This document shows, in pieces, positions 44,912 to 54,627 of a DNA stretch of 64,000 nucleotides. Source of the stretch: Pedobacter sp. KBW06. Its GTDB lineage: Bacteria; Bacteroidota; Bacteroidia; Sphingobacteriales; Sphingobacteriaceae. Below the pieces are notes generated by a model. That model had not been told where the DNA came from. It saw nothing but the letters and a program-made list of their open reading frames with translations, and did no database searches. The first letter of the stretch is position 1. Each line of letters starts with the position of its first letter. Location of the stretch: positions 730,462-794,461 of the forward strand of contig NZ_QAJL01000002.1 in the NCBI RefSeq assembly GCF_003852525.1. Direction: 5' to 3'. The position numbers were made by a program, and so were the translations under genes.

Positions 44912-46042
44912 TTAATGGTGTTCTTCAATTGCCATTCCGATAAACAGGGCAGACAAGATGGTAAAGATAAAGGCCTGGATAAAAGCAACCAATAATTCTA
45001 TGGCGCCAATAAACACAGCAAACGCGATCGATACCGGGGCAATGTATAAGCTGTTGAATACAAACACAAGGCAGATCAATGACAACACAAGGATGTGTCC
45101 TGCAGTGATGTTCGCAAACAAACGAATCATTAAGGCAATAGGTTTGGTAAAGATACCGAACAACTCTACCGGAACCATTACAATGTACATCCACCATGGT
45201 ACATCAGGCATAAAGATGTGTTTCCAGTAGTATTTGTTACCATTGAATACAGTAAGGCAGAAAGTAGCAATCGCTAAGATCATCGTTACCGCAATGTTAC
45301 CTGTTAAGTTGGCACCACCTGGTAAGAATGGGATCAGACCCAGCATGTTGTTAAACCAGATGAAAAAGAATACGGTCAATAAATAAGGCATGAAGCGCTC
45401 ATATTTATGTCCAAGATTCGGCTTTGCAATATCATCACGCACAAACAGGATGATCGGCTCCATCCAGGATTGCAATCCTTTTGGCGATTTTCCTACGCGT
45501 TTTTTGTAACCGTTGGCTACATTGATGAATACCACAAGGAGAATGATGATCGATAAGATCAGGGTACAAACGTTCTTAGTAATGGATAAATCCAAAGGAC
45601 GTTCGTTAGATGCATGATGCTTCTCATCAAGAGCCAGGAATTGTCCGTGCTCATTTGCAGCATCAGATGCATAATAGATCTTCTCGTGCATCTTCACAAA
45701 GCGTTGTCCGTTTCTTTCTACCACTACTTTACCATCATCATCATGGTTAAAGTCAGCAGAACTGAAATTTACAAATCCAGCTTTGGTGTACAATATCACC
45801 GGAAGATCGATATAGGTATGTCCGATTACATGCCAGCTATGCGAATCCGCAATGTGGTGTAGTGCAAACTTACCAATGTCAAACTTTTCCTTTGCCTCTG
45901 GTTGGGCATGGGAATCTTCTGTTACTTGTGCTGTGTCAACCTGAGCAAAAGCTGCGGGTGTAACAGAAAAAAACGCTAAAAACAGCGTAAAAACAACAAT
46001 TAACCTTTTCACTTTAAACTCAAAAACGTGGCTACAATCCAT
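44912..46042 (-). CDS. atpB: ATP synthase a subunit with exported N-terminal extension
   Basis: A 376-residue membrane subunit that forms the proton half-channels. The core from about residue 150 has the usual helices and the essential Arg region MIRLFANITAGH. The first ~150 residues are an extra part: a signal-like segment (FTLFLAFFSVTPAAFAQ) followed by a soluble, His- and Asp-rich domain containing DSHSWHVIGHTYIDLPVILY, not found in the ~270-residue E. coli protein but common in Bacteroidota. The ATG at 46042 is used; a GTG at 46012 is another possible start. Confidence 0.95.
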   Translation of the reverse strand: MDCSHVFEFKVKRLIVVFTLFLAFFSVTPAAFAQVDTAQVTEDSHAQPEAKEKFDIGKFALHHIADSHSWHVIGHTYIDLPVILYTKAGFVNFSSADFNHDDDGKVVVERNGQRFVKMHEKIYYASDAANEHGQFLALDEKHHASNERPLDLSITKNVCTLILSIIILLVVFINVANGYKKRVGKSPKGLQSWMEPIILFVRDDIAKPNLGHKYERFMPYLLTVFFFIWFNNMLGLIPFLPGGANLTGNIAVTMILAIATFCLTVFNGNKYYWKHIFMPDVPWWMYIVMVPVELFGIFTKPIALMIRLFANITAGHILVLSLICLVFVFNSLYIAPVSIAFAVFIGAIELLVAFIQAFIFTILSALFIGMAIEEHH

Positions 46043-46056
46043 TTACTCGCAGATTT

Positions 46057-46446
46057 TTACTTTTTATTTTGGTGGCGCAAGTTACGTAACAAACAGTATA
46101 TTTCAAAGAAGCTGAACAATAAATATAAAGAAAAAAAATTCAGGACAAAAACAAAGCCGTTTTCCTTGCTCTTTAAGCTGTAAATCAGCACAAAAGCCAT
46201 AGAAAAAATCATCTTCAATGCAATTGAGCCCATAATTGCCATAATTCCTGTCTCCGGGTTCTTTTTTATCCCTAAATCAGCAAGGATATAAGCAATAAAT
46301 GTGATGCTCGCTAAAAAGCCAAACACCAGCCAGAACTTCTTCACCAGAATCAGCTGTTCAGGAAAAATAGCAGGAAGAAAATAGGCAATCACAGCCAGAA
46401 CAAAGCTGTATAACAGATAATATAAGGTAAACCGCGTTAAACTCAA
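46057..46446 (-). CDS. AtpI-like membrane protein of the ATP synthase operon, TTG start
   Basis: A 129-residue protein with four hydrophobic segments and no soluble domain. Its place between atpZ and atpB, and its layout, match the AtpI/AtpR-like proteins of ATP synthase operons; sequence alone would not identify it. The only plausible start is TTG at 46446 and TACTTTTG lies 16 nt before it. It ends 14 bp before the atpB start. A role in assembling the c ring is inferred from position only. Confidence 0.72.
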   Translation of the reverse strand: MSLTRFTLYYLLYSFVLAVIAYFLPAIFPEQLILVKKFWLVFGFLASITFIAYILADLGIKKNPETGIMAIMGSIALKMIFSMAFVLIYSLKSKENGFVFVLNFFSLYLLFSFFEIYCLLRNLRHQNKK

Positions 46447-46461
46447 ATCAGTAATTTTTTA

Positions 46462-46469
46462 CAAAAGTA
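46462..46469 (-). promoter_or_regulatory. Possible internal TAnnTTTG -7 box in ATP synthase operon
   Basis: The minus strand reads TACTTTTG between atpZ and the AtpI-like gene. It could add a second promoter for the downstream a, c, b, delta, alpha and gamma genes. Confidence 0.4.
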
Positions 46470-46493
46470 GGGAATTACCGCGATTTTAAATCA

Positions 46494-46715
46494 TCAGTCG
46501 TTATTTTTATTCAGTTGTTTTACAACCTGATACAAAGATATGATGACCCCAACAAGGCTCAGAATTGCCGTAAAGATTGGCGTCTTGCTGTGCCTGTATT
46601 CGTCAATTTTATAACCTGCAAAGGCAAATAAGCCTATTGTGGCCAGCATTTGAAAACTGACAGACGAATATTTAGCGAAATTATTTATGTTCTTTTTCTT
46701 TTCGTTTGGTTCCAT
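46494..46715 (-). CDS. atpZ: AtpZ/AtpI-family protein
   Basis: A 73-residue protein with a charged N-terminus (PNEKKKNINNFAKYSSV) and two membrane helices, the first containing QMLATIGLFAFAGYKIDE and the second PIFTAILSLVGVIISLYQVV, the usual layout of AtpZ. It is the first gene of the ATP synthase unit. Family members work with AtpI in ion supply or c-ring assembly. Confidence 0.85.
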   Translation of the reverse strand: MEPNEKKKNINNFAKYSSVSFQMLATIGLFAFAGYKIDEYRHSKTPIFTAILSLVGVIISLYQVVKQLNKNND

Positions 46716-46774
46716 CTTAATTAAATCTCGTACAAATAAAACCCATTTTGTTAAGAAGTTATTGCTGAATAAAA

Positions 46775-46782
46775 TACTTTTG
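46775..46782 (+). promoter_or_regulatory. TAnnTTTG -7 box of sprE
   Basis: TACTTTTG followed by C, with a TTTG at 46747-46750 about 24 nt upstream as a possible -33 element, ends 44 nt before the TTG start of sprE. It faces the divergent ATP synthase operon. Confidence 0.55.
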
Positions 46783-46826
46783 CATATATTTTGTTGTTAT
46801 AAGCTTTTAACTCAATCAGCATTTTT

Positions 46827-49637
46827 TTGGAAAATTACGCAATCAACTCTCTAAAGATAACGCTATTTATCTTTTGTTCCGGTATCCTATACTCCTGCAG
46901 CTCACACAAAGATACTGCCGGAAGCAGGGCTATGCAGAACCTCACCTCCCGTTACAATTACATCTACAATGCAAATGTCATCCTCAGTCAGCATCAGCAG
47001 GAACTGACGGAAGGCTATGCAGACAATTATGATGAGATCCTTCCCGTCTATGTAAACCCGGAGAAGTACGACATCTTTAACAGTCAGCCCTCAGAAAGCC
47101 TGCCTGCCATGGATGAGATCATCAAGAAAGCAAGGGTGATCCTGCTGGAAAAAAGCTTCGGCAACTATATAGACGAATCCTACCTCCTGCTGGGAAAAGC
47201 AAACTTCTATAAACAGAACTATTTCAATTCCACGGAATATTTTGACTATACCGCCAAAAATTTCCCGACCAATAAGAAGAGCTATGTTCAGGCTTTGGAC
47301 TGGAAAGCACGAAGCCTGATGCAGCTAGGTAAATACAGTGAAGCCGCACTGGTGCTCGATACCTTATCCATTACCATTTCCGAACAAAAAAAGAATAAGG
47401 CAGACCCTCTGGCAACAATTGCCCAGATCTATATTCACCAACGAATGCCGGCTGAAGCCATTGGTGCTTTAAAGGAAGCCATAAAATCGAATGCCACCGG
47501 TGCCGAACGCATCCGCTGGACCTATATCCTCGCGCAGCTCTCCGAGCAGCTGGAAAACTATCCGGAAGCCCTGCAGTATTACCGGAAAGTAGAAAAAAGC
47601 AATGCACCTTTCGAGATGTACTTTAATGCCAACTTAAACCGCATTAAGCTCAATGCTTTTATGAGTGGTGTAAAATTAAACAAACAAGACCAGTTACTTG
47701 CCCTGCTTAAAGACGATAAAAATGAGGATTACCATGACCAGATCTATTATCAGGTGGCGGAAACCTATATCAGAGACGGCAATTTTGATCAGGCAAAGAA
47801 ATACTATCAGCTTTCGGTACGTAACAGTATAAAAAACAATTACCAGAAAGGCCTTTCTTATTTAAAAATCGCAGACCTTAATTTCAAACACTTCAGGGAT
47901 TACAGAGCTGCAAAAGCCTATTACGACAGTACCACGAATACCTTACCTAAATCTTATCCCGGTTATGAGCTTATTCTTAAGAAAAATCAGAACCTGCAAT
48001 ACCTGACCGACCGCTATGGGATAATTTCATCGGAAGACACCCTTCAATCCATTGCAAAGCTTCCTGAAGGAGAACGCATGGCGAAGGTCAACCTGATCGC
48101 AAACCCGGTAGCAGCAACCGTTAAACCAACGGAAAGCTATACTGCCAATCCCCTGGACCCTTTCCAGAACAGCAACGACAAACGAAATAAAAACAGAAAT
48201 ACCAGCAGCAGCTTCTATTTTGCAAATTCCAATGCCATCAGTACCGGGTACAACGATTTCAAAAAGAAATGGGGCAACAGGAAACTGGAAAACAACTGGC
48301 GCCAGAGCATCCGTTCTTCTGCTCAGGAAACCATTCAGGACATCAATAAAAATTACAGTACAAACAATGGCAAAGCAGGCAGAAATCAGGATAGCCTCCT
48401 TGCTGCAGCGCCGGATTCTGCCGGAAGAATCAAAGCCATCATGGCAACATTGCCACTTACGCCGGAACTCCAGGCCAGGTCAGATCAAAAGATCATCGAT
48501 GCTTATCATGAAATTGCCAATTTCTATCTTCAGGAACTAAATGATCCTAAAGAAGCAGCTGAGGTCTATCAGATCCTGCTGGACCGTTTTCCAAACAACA
48601 ACCGCCTGGCTTCTATCTATTACGGCCTCTTCCTTGTCAACAAAACACTTGATCCGGCCAAAGCCGAAGTATTTAAGAACAAAGTACTGAAGGATTATGC
48701 CTCTTCTACTTATGCAAAGACCATTCTTGATCCTTCCTTCTCTCTGAGACAGTCGGAAATGGAAACCGTTATCAATAAAAAGTACAATGACCTCTTTGAA
48801 CTGTATGAGAAAAAGGATTTCGGTGCCGTGATCCAGCAGGTGAATGAAATTTTAACCACAAGCCCTGATAACTATCTGGCTCCGCAATTCGCCTATCTGA
48901 AAGCCATTGCCATAGGAAGAACAAACCATGTAGACTACCTGATTAATGAATTTGAAAAGATCAACACGAGTTTTACAGAAGATAAACTGATCGTTCCATT
49001 GGTAAAAGAACACCTTAGCTATATCAATCAGCACCTGGAAGAGTTCAAAAAGAGACAAATTGCACTGATCGACTTTGACCCGAACGAACCTAAATTCTTT
49101 GGACAACAGTTCCCGGCAACAGCTATAGCGGCAGTGAGCCCTCCGGTTACGAATGCAAAACCAGTACAGCAACCGGTCAAAAACACCACCAGTCCCGTAG
49201 TAACACCAGTAGTGGCACCACCGGCAGAAAAGGTGGCCGCTGTAGAAAAACCAGTGGCCCCGGTAAAAGTTGCCGGCATTTTTAGCACGGCAGTTTCAAC
49301 GGTCTATTATTACGTAGTTCATGTGTCTGACGGTTCTTTAACCCTCAGTTCTTCCCGTTTTGGGATCGGACAATTCAACCGCGGAAACTATGCGGAGAAC
49401 AATCTGCGACATCAATTGAAGGAATTTGACAATGATCAGCTTATATTTGTAGGAAACTTTGGTACTTTCGACGACGCAAAAACATATGCGGATGGAATCA
49501 ATCCACAGTTAAAACAAATCATGAAGGTCCCTGCTAACCTTTATAAGAGCTTTATCATTAGCAAAGAAAACTTCGAGAAGCTGAGCAGCAAGGACATTCT
49601 GGATAAATACCAGGAATTTTATAAAAACAATTATTAA
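46827..49637 (+). CDS. sprE: SprE/PorW-like T9SS lipoprotein with TPR repeats, TTG start
   Basis: A 936-residue lipoprotein related to SprE (PorW), needed for type IX secretion and gliding. The lipobox is GILYSC (Cys about 24). Next comes the family N-terminal block SRYNYIYNANVILSQHQQEL, then an array of TPR helices (for example SYLLLGKANFYKQNYFNSTEYF and YPEALQYYRKVEKSNAPF). After a Pro/Val/Thr-rich linker (about 770-820) the C-terminal domain YYVVHVSDGSLTLSSSRFGI ends the protein. No ATG precedes the lipobox, so TTG 46827 is taken as start. The PBP1A gene starts 2 bp after the stop. Confidence 0.88.
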   Translation: MENYAINSLKITLFIFCSGILYSCSSHKDTAGSRAMQNLTSRYNYIYNANVILSQHQQELTEGYADNYDEILPVYVNPEKYDIFNSQPSESLPAMDEIIKKARVILLEKSFGNYIDESYLLLGKANFYKQNYFNSTEYFDYTAKNFPTNKKSYVQALDWKARSLMQLGKYSEAALVLDTLSITISEQKKNKADPLATIAQIYIHQRMPAEAIGALKEAIKSNATGAERIRWTYILAQLSEQLENYPEALQYYRKVEKSNAPFEMYFNANLNRIKLNAFMSGVKLNKQDQLLALLKDDKNEDYHDQIYYQVAETYIRDGNFDQAKKYYQLSVRNSIKNNYQKGLSYLKIADLNFKHFRDYRAAKAYYDSTTNTLPKSYPGYELILKKNQNLQYLTDRYGIISSEDTLQSIAKLPEGERMAKVNLIANPVAATVKPTESYTANPLDPFQNSNDKRNKNRNTSSSFYFANSNAISTGYNDFKKKWGNRKLENNWRQSIRSSAQETIQDINKNYSTNNGKAGRNQDSLLAAAPDSAGRIKAIMATLPLTPELQARSDQKIIDAYHEIANFYLQELNDPKEAAEVYQILLDRFPNNNRLASIYYGLFLVNKTLDPAKAEVFKNKVLKDYASSTYAKTILDPSFSLRQSEMETVINKKYNDLFELYEKKDFGAVIQQVNEILTTSPDNYLAPQFAYLKAIAIGRTNHVDYLINEFEKINTSFTEDKLIVPLVKEHLSYINQHLEEFKKRQIALIDFDPNEPKFFGQQFPATAIAAVSPPVTNAKPVQQPVKNTTSPVVTPVVAPPAEKVAAVEKPVAPVKVAGIFSTAVSTVYYYVVHVSDGSLTLSSSRFGIGQFNRGNYAENNLRHQLKEFDNDQLIFVGNFGTFDDAKTYADGINPQLKQIMKVPANLYKSFIISKENFEKLSSKDILDKYQEFYKNNY

Positions 49638-49639
49638 AA

Positions 49640-51862
49640 ATGAACAAACCACTTTCGCAAGAAGACATCAGAAAGTACAATTTTAGACTTTGGAAAGTAT
49701 TAATTGCCGGAATCGTTTTATTCGCTCTCTTCATTATTGCCGTAGGTTTTGGCTTGTTCGGTGACTTGCCTTCCTTCAGAGATATTGAACATCCAAAAAG
49801 CAATCAAGCCTCCGAAGTGGTTACCGAAGAAGGGAAAGTTCTGGGCACTTACTTCGTTCAAAACCGTTCTAATGTCACTTACCCTGCGATCTCCCCGAAT
49901 GTCATCAATGCACTGATTGCTACTGAGGACATCCGTTTTAAAGAACATTCAGGAATTGATTTCAAGCGGACTTTTACCATATTTCTATATGCGATCATAG
50001 GAAAAAAACAAGGTGGAAGTACCATCACACAACAGCTGGCATTGAACCTTTTCTCCGAAGAAGGACGTCAAAAGAACTTTGCCAAACGTCTTTTACAGAA
50101 ATTCCAGGAATGGGTAATCGCGGTTAAATTAGAACGCAACTATACCAAGGAAGAAATCATTGTGATGTATTTAAATACCGTAGACTTTGGCAACCAGGCC
50201 TATGGGATCAAATCTGCCGCTAGGGTTTATTTCAACACCACTCCGGATAAACTGACTGTTGGACAGGCAGCAACGCTGGTTGGGATCCTGAAAGGGATTT
50301 CCAGGTATTCCCCTACCCGGAATCCGGACCGTTCCCTGGCCCGCAGAAATACCATTATGGGATTGATGGTCAAAGCAGATTTCCTGACGGATCCTGATTT
50401 TGAAAAAGAAAAAGAAAAACCACTGGGCTTACGTTTCAGCGCGGCCACGGTGAATGATGGAATTGCGCCCTATTTTAGAGCAGTTCTAAAAAACGATATC
50501 AAAAAAATCTTCCAGGACAGATCCATTCTTAAATCGGATGGAACGCCTTATGACCTGGACAGAGATGGCTTGAAAATCACCACTACCATCAATTACGACA
50601 TGCAGGTCTTTGCGGAAGAGGCGCAAAAAGAATACATGAAAACCTTACAGGTTTCTTTCAATAACAGCTGGAAAGGACGCAATCCTTTTAAAGGTAAAGA
50701 AATGCAGATTGAGCAGGGTGTGAGAAGATCTGACCGCTACAAAGCATTACAGCTGGAAGGAAAATCAGAACAGGAAATTAAGACCGATTTCAATACGCCT
50801 ACCCGGTTGAGCATCTTCACCTGGAAAGGAAATGTGGATACCCTGATGAAACCGATTGACTCTGTAAGATATTACAAGCTGCTCCTGAGAAATGCGATGA
50901 TGGCAATGGATCCGCGGTCCGGATATGTGAAAGCATGGGTTGGTGGGATTAATTATGAACATTTCAAGTATGACCAGGTAAAAATGGGGACAAGACAGGT
51001 GGGTTCCACTGCCAAACCTTTTACTTATACGGTAGCGATTGAAAACGGATATTCTCCTTGTTTCAGCGTGCTCAATGAGCCAGTAACGATAGAAGTACCC
51101 GGAAGTGCACCATGGACCCCGAGGTCTTCCGGAACGGTTCCGGGATACCTGACCTTGCAAAAAGCCCTGGCCCTTTCACAAAATTATATAGCGGCATTCC
51201 TGATGAAACAGGTGGGCCCGATCCCTGTAGCTACTTTAGCTAAAAAAATGGGGATCACCTCAGAAGTTCCGGCTTATCCATCCATCGCACTGGGCTCTTT
51301 TGATGCCTCAGTTTATGATATGGTGGGTGCATATAGTGTATTTGCCAATAAAGGGGTCTGGAATAAACCGACTTATATCCTGAAGATAGAAGATAAAAAC
51401 GGTGTGGTATTGTACAGTGAGAAACCCATCCCCGTTCCGGCAATATCTGAAGAAGTGGCGTATGTGATGACCAGAATGCTTCGTGGTGTAATTACCAATG
51501 GAACAGGATGGCGACTGGCGGGCAGATTCGGTGTAAGCGGACCTATCGGCGGTAAAACAGGTACCACCAATGCCAACTCTGATGGCTGGTTTATGGCGAT
51601 TACCCCTCAGCTGGTAGCTGGTGTATGGACCGGTTGCGAAGACCGTGCCTTCCACTTTACCAGTACCGCACAGGGTGATGGGGCAACAACCGCCCTTCCG
51701 ATCTATGCAGGTTTTATGAAACGCGTATATGCCAGCTCTAAGCTGAACATGAGCAAAGCCGACTTTGAACCGCCTAAAAACGGAGTGTCCATTACTTTCG
51801 ACTGTAACCAGTACCAACAACAGGAACAGAAAACTGAACTGGACGAGAAATTAGGCTTCTAA
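49640..51862 (+). CDS. mrcA: Penicillin-binding protein 1A (bifunctional)
   Basis: A 740-residue class A PBP that polymerises and crosslinks peptidoglycan. One N-terminal membrane helix (about 19-38) precedes the GT51 glycosyltransferase with Glu96 in ATEDIRFKEHSGID and GGSTITQQLALN. The transpeptidase has the nucleophile S456-T-A-K459, the SQN block (LSQNYIAAF) and the KTG motif at 639-641 (GKTGTTNANSDGW). All active-site motifs are intact. It starts 2 bp after sprE and is followed 18 bp later by uvrC. Confidence 0.97.
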   Translation: MNKPLSQEDIRKYNFRLWKVLIAGIVLFALFIIAVGFGLFGDLPSFRDIEHPKSNQASEVVTEEGKVLGTYFVQNRSNVTYPAISPNVINALIATEDIRFKEHSGIDFKRTFTIFLYAIIGKKQGGSTITQQLALNLFSEEGRQKNFAKRLLQKFQEWVIAVKLERNYTKEEIIVMYLNTVDFGNQAYGIKSAARVYFNTTPDKLTVGQAATLVGILKGISRYSPTRNPDRSLARRNTIMGLMVKADFLTDPDFEKEKEKPLGLRFSAATVNDGIAPYFRAVLKNDIKKIFQDRSILKSDGTPYDLDRDGLKITTTINYDMQVFAEEAQKEYMKTLQVSFNNSWKGRNPFKGKEMQIEQGVRRSDRYKALQLEGKSEQEIKTDFNTPTRLSIFTWKGNVDTLMKPIDSVRYYKLLLRNAMMAMDPRSGYVKAWVGGINYEHFKYDQVKMGTRQVGSTAKPFTYTVAIENGYSPCFSVLNEPVTIEVPGSAPWTPRSSGTVPGYLTLQKALALSQNYIAAFLMKQVGPIPVATLAKKMGITSEVPAYPSIALGSFDASVYDMVGAYSVFANKGVWNKPTYILKIEDKNGVVLYSEKPIPVPAISEEVAYVMTRMLRGVITNGTGWRLAGRFGVSGPIGGKTGTTNANSDGWFMAITPQLVAGVWTGCEDRAFHFTSTAQGDGATTALPIYAGFMKRVYASSKLNMSKADFEPPKNGVSITFDCNQYQQQEQKTELDEKLGF

Positions 51863-51880
51863 TCATTTTAACAAATTCCC

Positions 51881-53686
51881 ATGAGTGCTTTTGATTATAA
51901 AAAGGTATTGGCCGATATTCCGCATAAGCCTGGTGTTTACCAGTATTGGGATATAGAAGATACCCTGATATATATCGGCAAAGCCAAAGACCTGAGAAAT
52001 AGGGTTGGTTCTTATTTCAATCAGGATAAACAGCTGAACGGGAAGACCAAAGTCCTGGTTTCCAAGATCAGAAAAATCACCTTCACTATTGTGGATACGG
52101 AGATTGATGCCTGGCTGCTGGAAAACAGCCTGATCAAAAAGCATCAGCCGCGATACAACATCATGCTGAAAGATGATAAGACCTATCCATGGATTATCAT
52201 CAAGAAAGAACCCTTTCCAAGGGTATTCTGGACGAGAAACAGGGTGAAGGATGGTTCTACTTATTTTGGCCCCTATGCTTCGGTAGGCATGATGCACACC
52301 ATTCTGGACCTGATTAAAGAAACGTATACGCTCCGGACCTGTAACCTGCCCCTCACGGAGAAAAATATCAGCGCCGGCAAATTTAAAGTCTGCCTGGAGT
52401 ACCAGATCGGGAACTGTAAAGGGCCTTGTCAGGCTTACCAGGCCGAGGAAGAATACGACAGGAATATTGAAGAAATAAAAGACATCCTGAACGGAAAGAT
52501 CGGGACTGTCATCAAAGATGTAAAACAGATCATTAAGGATGCAGCGGCAGAACTCAACTTTGAATATGCCCATCAATACCAGAGAAAACTGGTGGTCCTC
52601 GAAAAATATCAGAGTAAATCTACCGTTGTCAGCAGTGCCATCACCAATATTGATGTGGTAAGTATTGCTTCCGATGAGCGTTATGCTTTTGTGAATTACC
52701 TGAAGATCATGAATGGCAGCATCATTCAGACCCAAACCATCGAGATCAAAAAGCGACTGGACGAAACTGATGAGGAGCTGTTAACCATTGCCATCACCGA
52801 ATTCAGGACCAAATTTAACAGCACCTCCAAAGAGATCGTTGTTCCTTTTGAAATCATACTGGAAGATAAAAACATCCGCTTTACTGTTCCCAAACTCGGG
52901 GAAAAGAAAAACCTGCTGGAGCTCTCTCAGAAAAACGTTTTGTTTTTCAGAAAGGAAAAACTGAACCAGTATGAAAAGCTGAACCCAGACCTGAGAACGG
53001 ACCGCATTCTGACACAAATGCAAAAGGACCTGAGTTTAACCCAGCTGCCTAAGCATATCGAATGTTTTGACAACTCCAACTTCCAGGGTAAGTATCCCGT
53101 TTCGGCAATTGTGGTGTTCAAAGATGCCAAACCTTCCAAAAAGGACTACCGGCATTTTAACGTGAAAACAGTAGAAGGTCCCAACGATTTCGCGACGATG
53201 GAAGAGGCCGTTTTAAGGCGATATAAGCGCATGCTGGAAGAAGAGGAGACTTTGCCTCAACTCATCATCATTGATGGTGGTAAGGGGCAGTTATCCTCTG
53301 CAATGACGAGCTTAAAAAAGCTGGGCATAGACAAGAAGGTCGCCGTGATCGGAATTGCGAAACGCCTGGAAGAACTGTTCTTCCCGGGAGATCCCTATCC
53401 GCTCTACCTTGACAAAAAGTCGGAGACCCTGAAAATCATCCAGCAACTCCGGGATGAAGCCCACCGCTTCGGCATCACCTTCCACCGCAAGAAAAGAGAC
53501 CAGGGCACGTTAAAAACGGAACTGGAGCAAATAGAAGGCATTGGAAAGACCACCGCCGACAAGCTCCTGCGTCATTTCAAATCCGTGAAAAAGATTGCGG
53601 AGGCCGAAGAATCAGAACTACAGAAAGTCCTCAATAAAGCGCAACTTCTCGCTTTAACGAATTACTTCAATAAAGATGAAGCATAA
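51881..53686 (+). CDS. uvrC: Excinuclease ABC subunit C
   Basis: A 601-residue nuclease that makes both incisions in nucleotide excision repair. An N-terminal GIY-YIG domain (HKPGVYQYWDIEDTLIYIG, about 10-95), a UVR motif region, an RNase H-like C-terminal nuclease (IECFDNSNFQGKYPVSAIV, IIDGGKGQLSSA) and two helix-hairpin-helix motifs at the end (IEGIGKTTADKLLRHF) are in the usual order. It ends with a strong terminator. Confidence 0.97.
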   Translation: MSAFDYKKVLADIPHKPGVYQYWDIEDTLIYIGKAKDLRNRVGSYFNQDKQLNGKTKVLVSKIRKITFTIVDTEIDAWLLENSLIKKHQPRYNIMLKDDKTYPWIIIKKEPFPRVFWTRNRVKDGSTYFGPYASVGMMHTILDLIKETYTLRTCNLPLTEKNISAGKFKVCLEYQIGNCKGPCQAYQAEEEYDRNIEEIKDILNGKIGTVIKDVKQIIKDAAAELNFEYAHQYQRKLVVLEKYQSKSTVVSSAITNIDVVSIASDERYAFVNYLKIMNGSIIQTQTIEIKKRLDETDEELLTIAITEFRTKFNSTSKEIVVPFEIILEDKNIRFTVPKLGEKKNLLELSQKNVLFFRKEKLNQYEKLNPDLRTDRILTQMQKDLSLTQLPKHIECFDNSNFQGKYPVSAIVVFKDAKPSKKDYRHFNVKTVEGPNDFATMEEAVLRRYKRMLEEEETLPQLIIIDGGKGQLSSAMTSLKKLGIDKKVAVIGIAKRLEELFFPGDPYPLYLDKKSETLKIIQQLRDEAHRFGITFHRKKRDQGTLKTELEQIEGIGKTTADKLLRHFKSVKKIAEAEESELQKVLNKAQLLALTNYFNKDEA

Positions 53687-53721
53687 AAAAAGCCGGTCCT
53701 CTAAAGAAGACCGGCTTTTTT
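53685..53721. terminator. Bidirectional terminator between uvrC and gldN
   Basis: AGCCGGTC and GACCGGCT pair around a 10-nt loop, with A-run before and T-run after, between convergent genes. Confidence 0.92.
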
Positions 53722-53740
53722 GTGTGATGACATTTGGAAA

Positions 53741-54619
53741 TTAATATTCCCAAAGGCTTTGCTCAAAATCCGCGATAGATTTCTTAATCTTTTCTGATTC
53801 GTATAATTTCCTCGGATCTTTAGGATCTGTTAAGCCCAGCATATCTGTAATGTTCTTATTGCCCGGATTTGTTTCCTTCACAATGTAGCTCGAGAACAAA
53901 CGTCTTACAAAGAAATCATCAAAGGTCAGGACCGAGGCATCGTTGCCCGGGTTCATCAGCTTTTTCTTGGTCAGCAGTTCTCTGGCATCATCATAATAGA
54001 TCCAAAATACCGGCTGCCAGTTTCCTTCCACCATTTTCATTGGTGCAAGACCAACGATTCTGGGTTCAAAAATAGAGCGTTTGGTGTCCAGGATCCAATC
54101 TTCTTTGATCCTGTATTTCTGGAATTCATCCGATCTCAGTTTTTTCAGGGTAGGCTCTGCGATTTTTCCCGTTGTAGCATCAGGAGTTCCTTCTGTTACC
54201 CCACGCATGCTCTGAAGCGCTTGCTGCGCCGTTAACGCAATTTTAAAGGAATCATTGTCTTCCAGAATTTTTCCGGCTACGGTATCCTTCGGGGAGTAGG
54301 CAGTGAGTTCTTCATTGGTGATTGCTTCCATCAGCACATCGATCAGTTTCGCATTTTCAGCTTTCAGAACCGAGTTAATGGTGTCTCTAAGATCTATTTC
54401 ACGCCAGATGCGTTTCGAATAGTACACATCTTCTTCCCGCACATCTGCGTAGGGAACCATTACGGCACTATCCACATCTTTTCTGGCTGAAAAACCATCT
54501 TTAGGTGGTGTTTTTATCTTCGTCTTTTTCAAGGGTTTTACTTCTGCAGGCGGGCCGTCCTGTGCAGCAGCTCCGAATCCTAACAACAGTAATAACGCAA
54601 TACTTAAAATATTTTTCAT
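53741..54619 (-). CDS. gldN: Gliding motility / T9SS protein GldN
   Basis: A 292-residue exported protein with a signal peptide (about 1-19, ending GAAAQ). GldN forms a periplasmic ring with lipoprotein GldK that caps the GldLM motor in the type IX secretion system. Family blocks include YSKRIWREIDLRDTIN, IKEDWILDTKRSIFEPRIVG and RELLTKKKLMNPGNDAS. It is the last gene of gldKLMN, 8 bp after gldM. Confidence 0.93.
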   Translation of the reverse strand: MKNILSIALLLLLGFGAAAQDGPPAEVKPLKKTKIKTPPKDGFSARKDVDSAVMVPYADVREEDVYYSKRIWREIDLRDTINSVLKAENAKLIDVLMEAITNEELTAYSPKDTVAGKILEDNDSFKIALTAQQALQSMRGVTEGTPDATTGKIAEPTLKKLRSDEFQKYRIKEDWILDTKRSIFEPRIVGLAPMKMVEGNWQPVFWIYYDDARELLTKKKLMNPGNDASVLTFDDFFVRRLFSSYIVKETNPGNKNITDMLGLTDPKDPRKLYESEKIKKSIADFEQSLWEY

Positions 54620-54627
54620 GTTCCCTC

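Noticed and set aside
51863..52735. 290-residue antisense frame opposite uvrC
   Set aside because: Long but without signal, domain or start context; shadow of uvrC.
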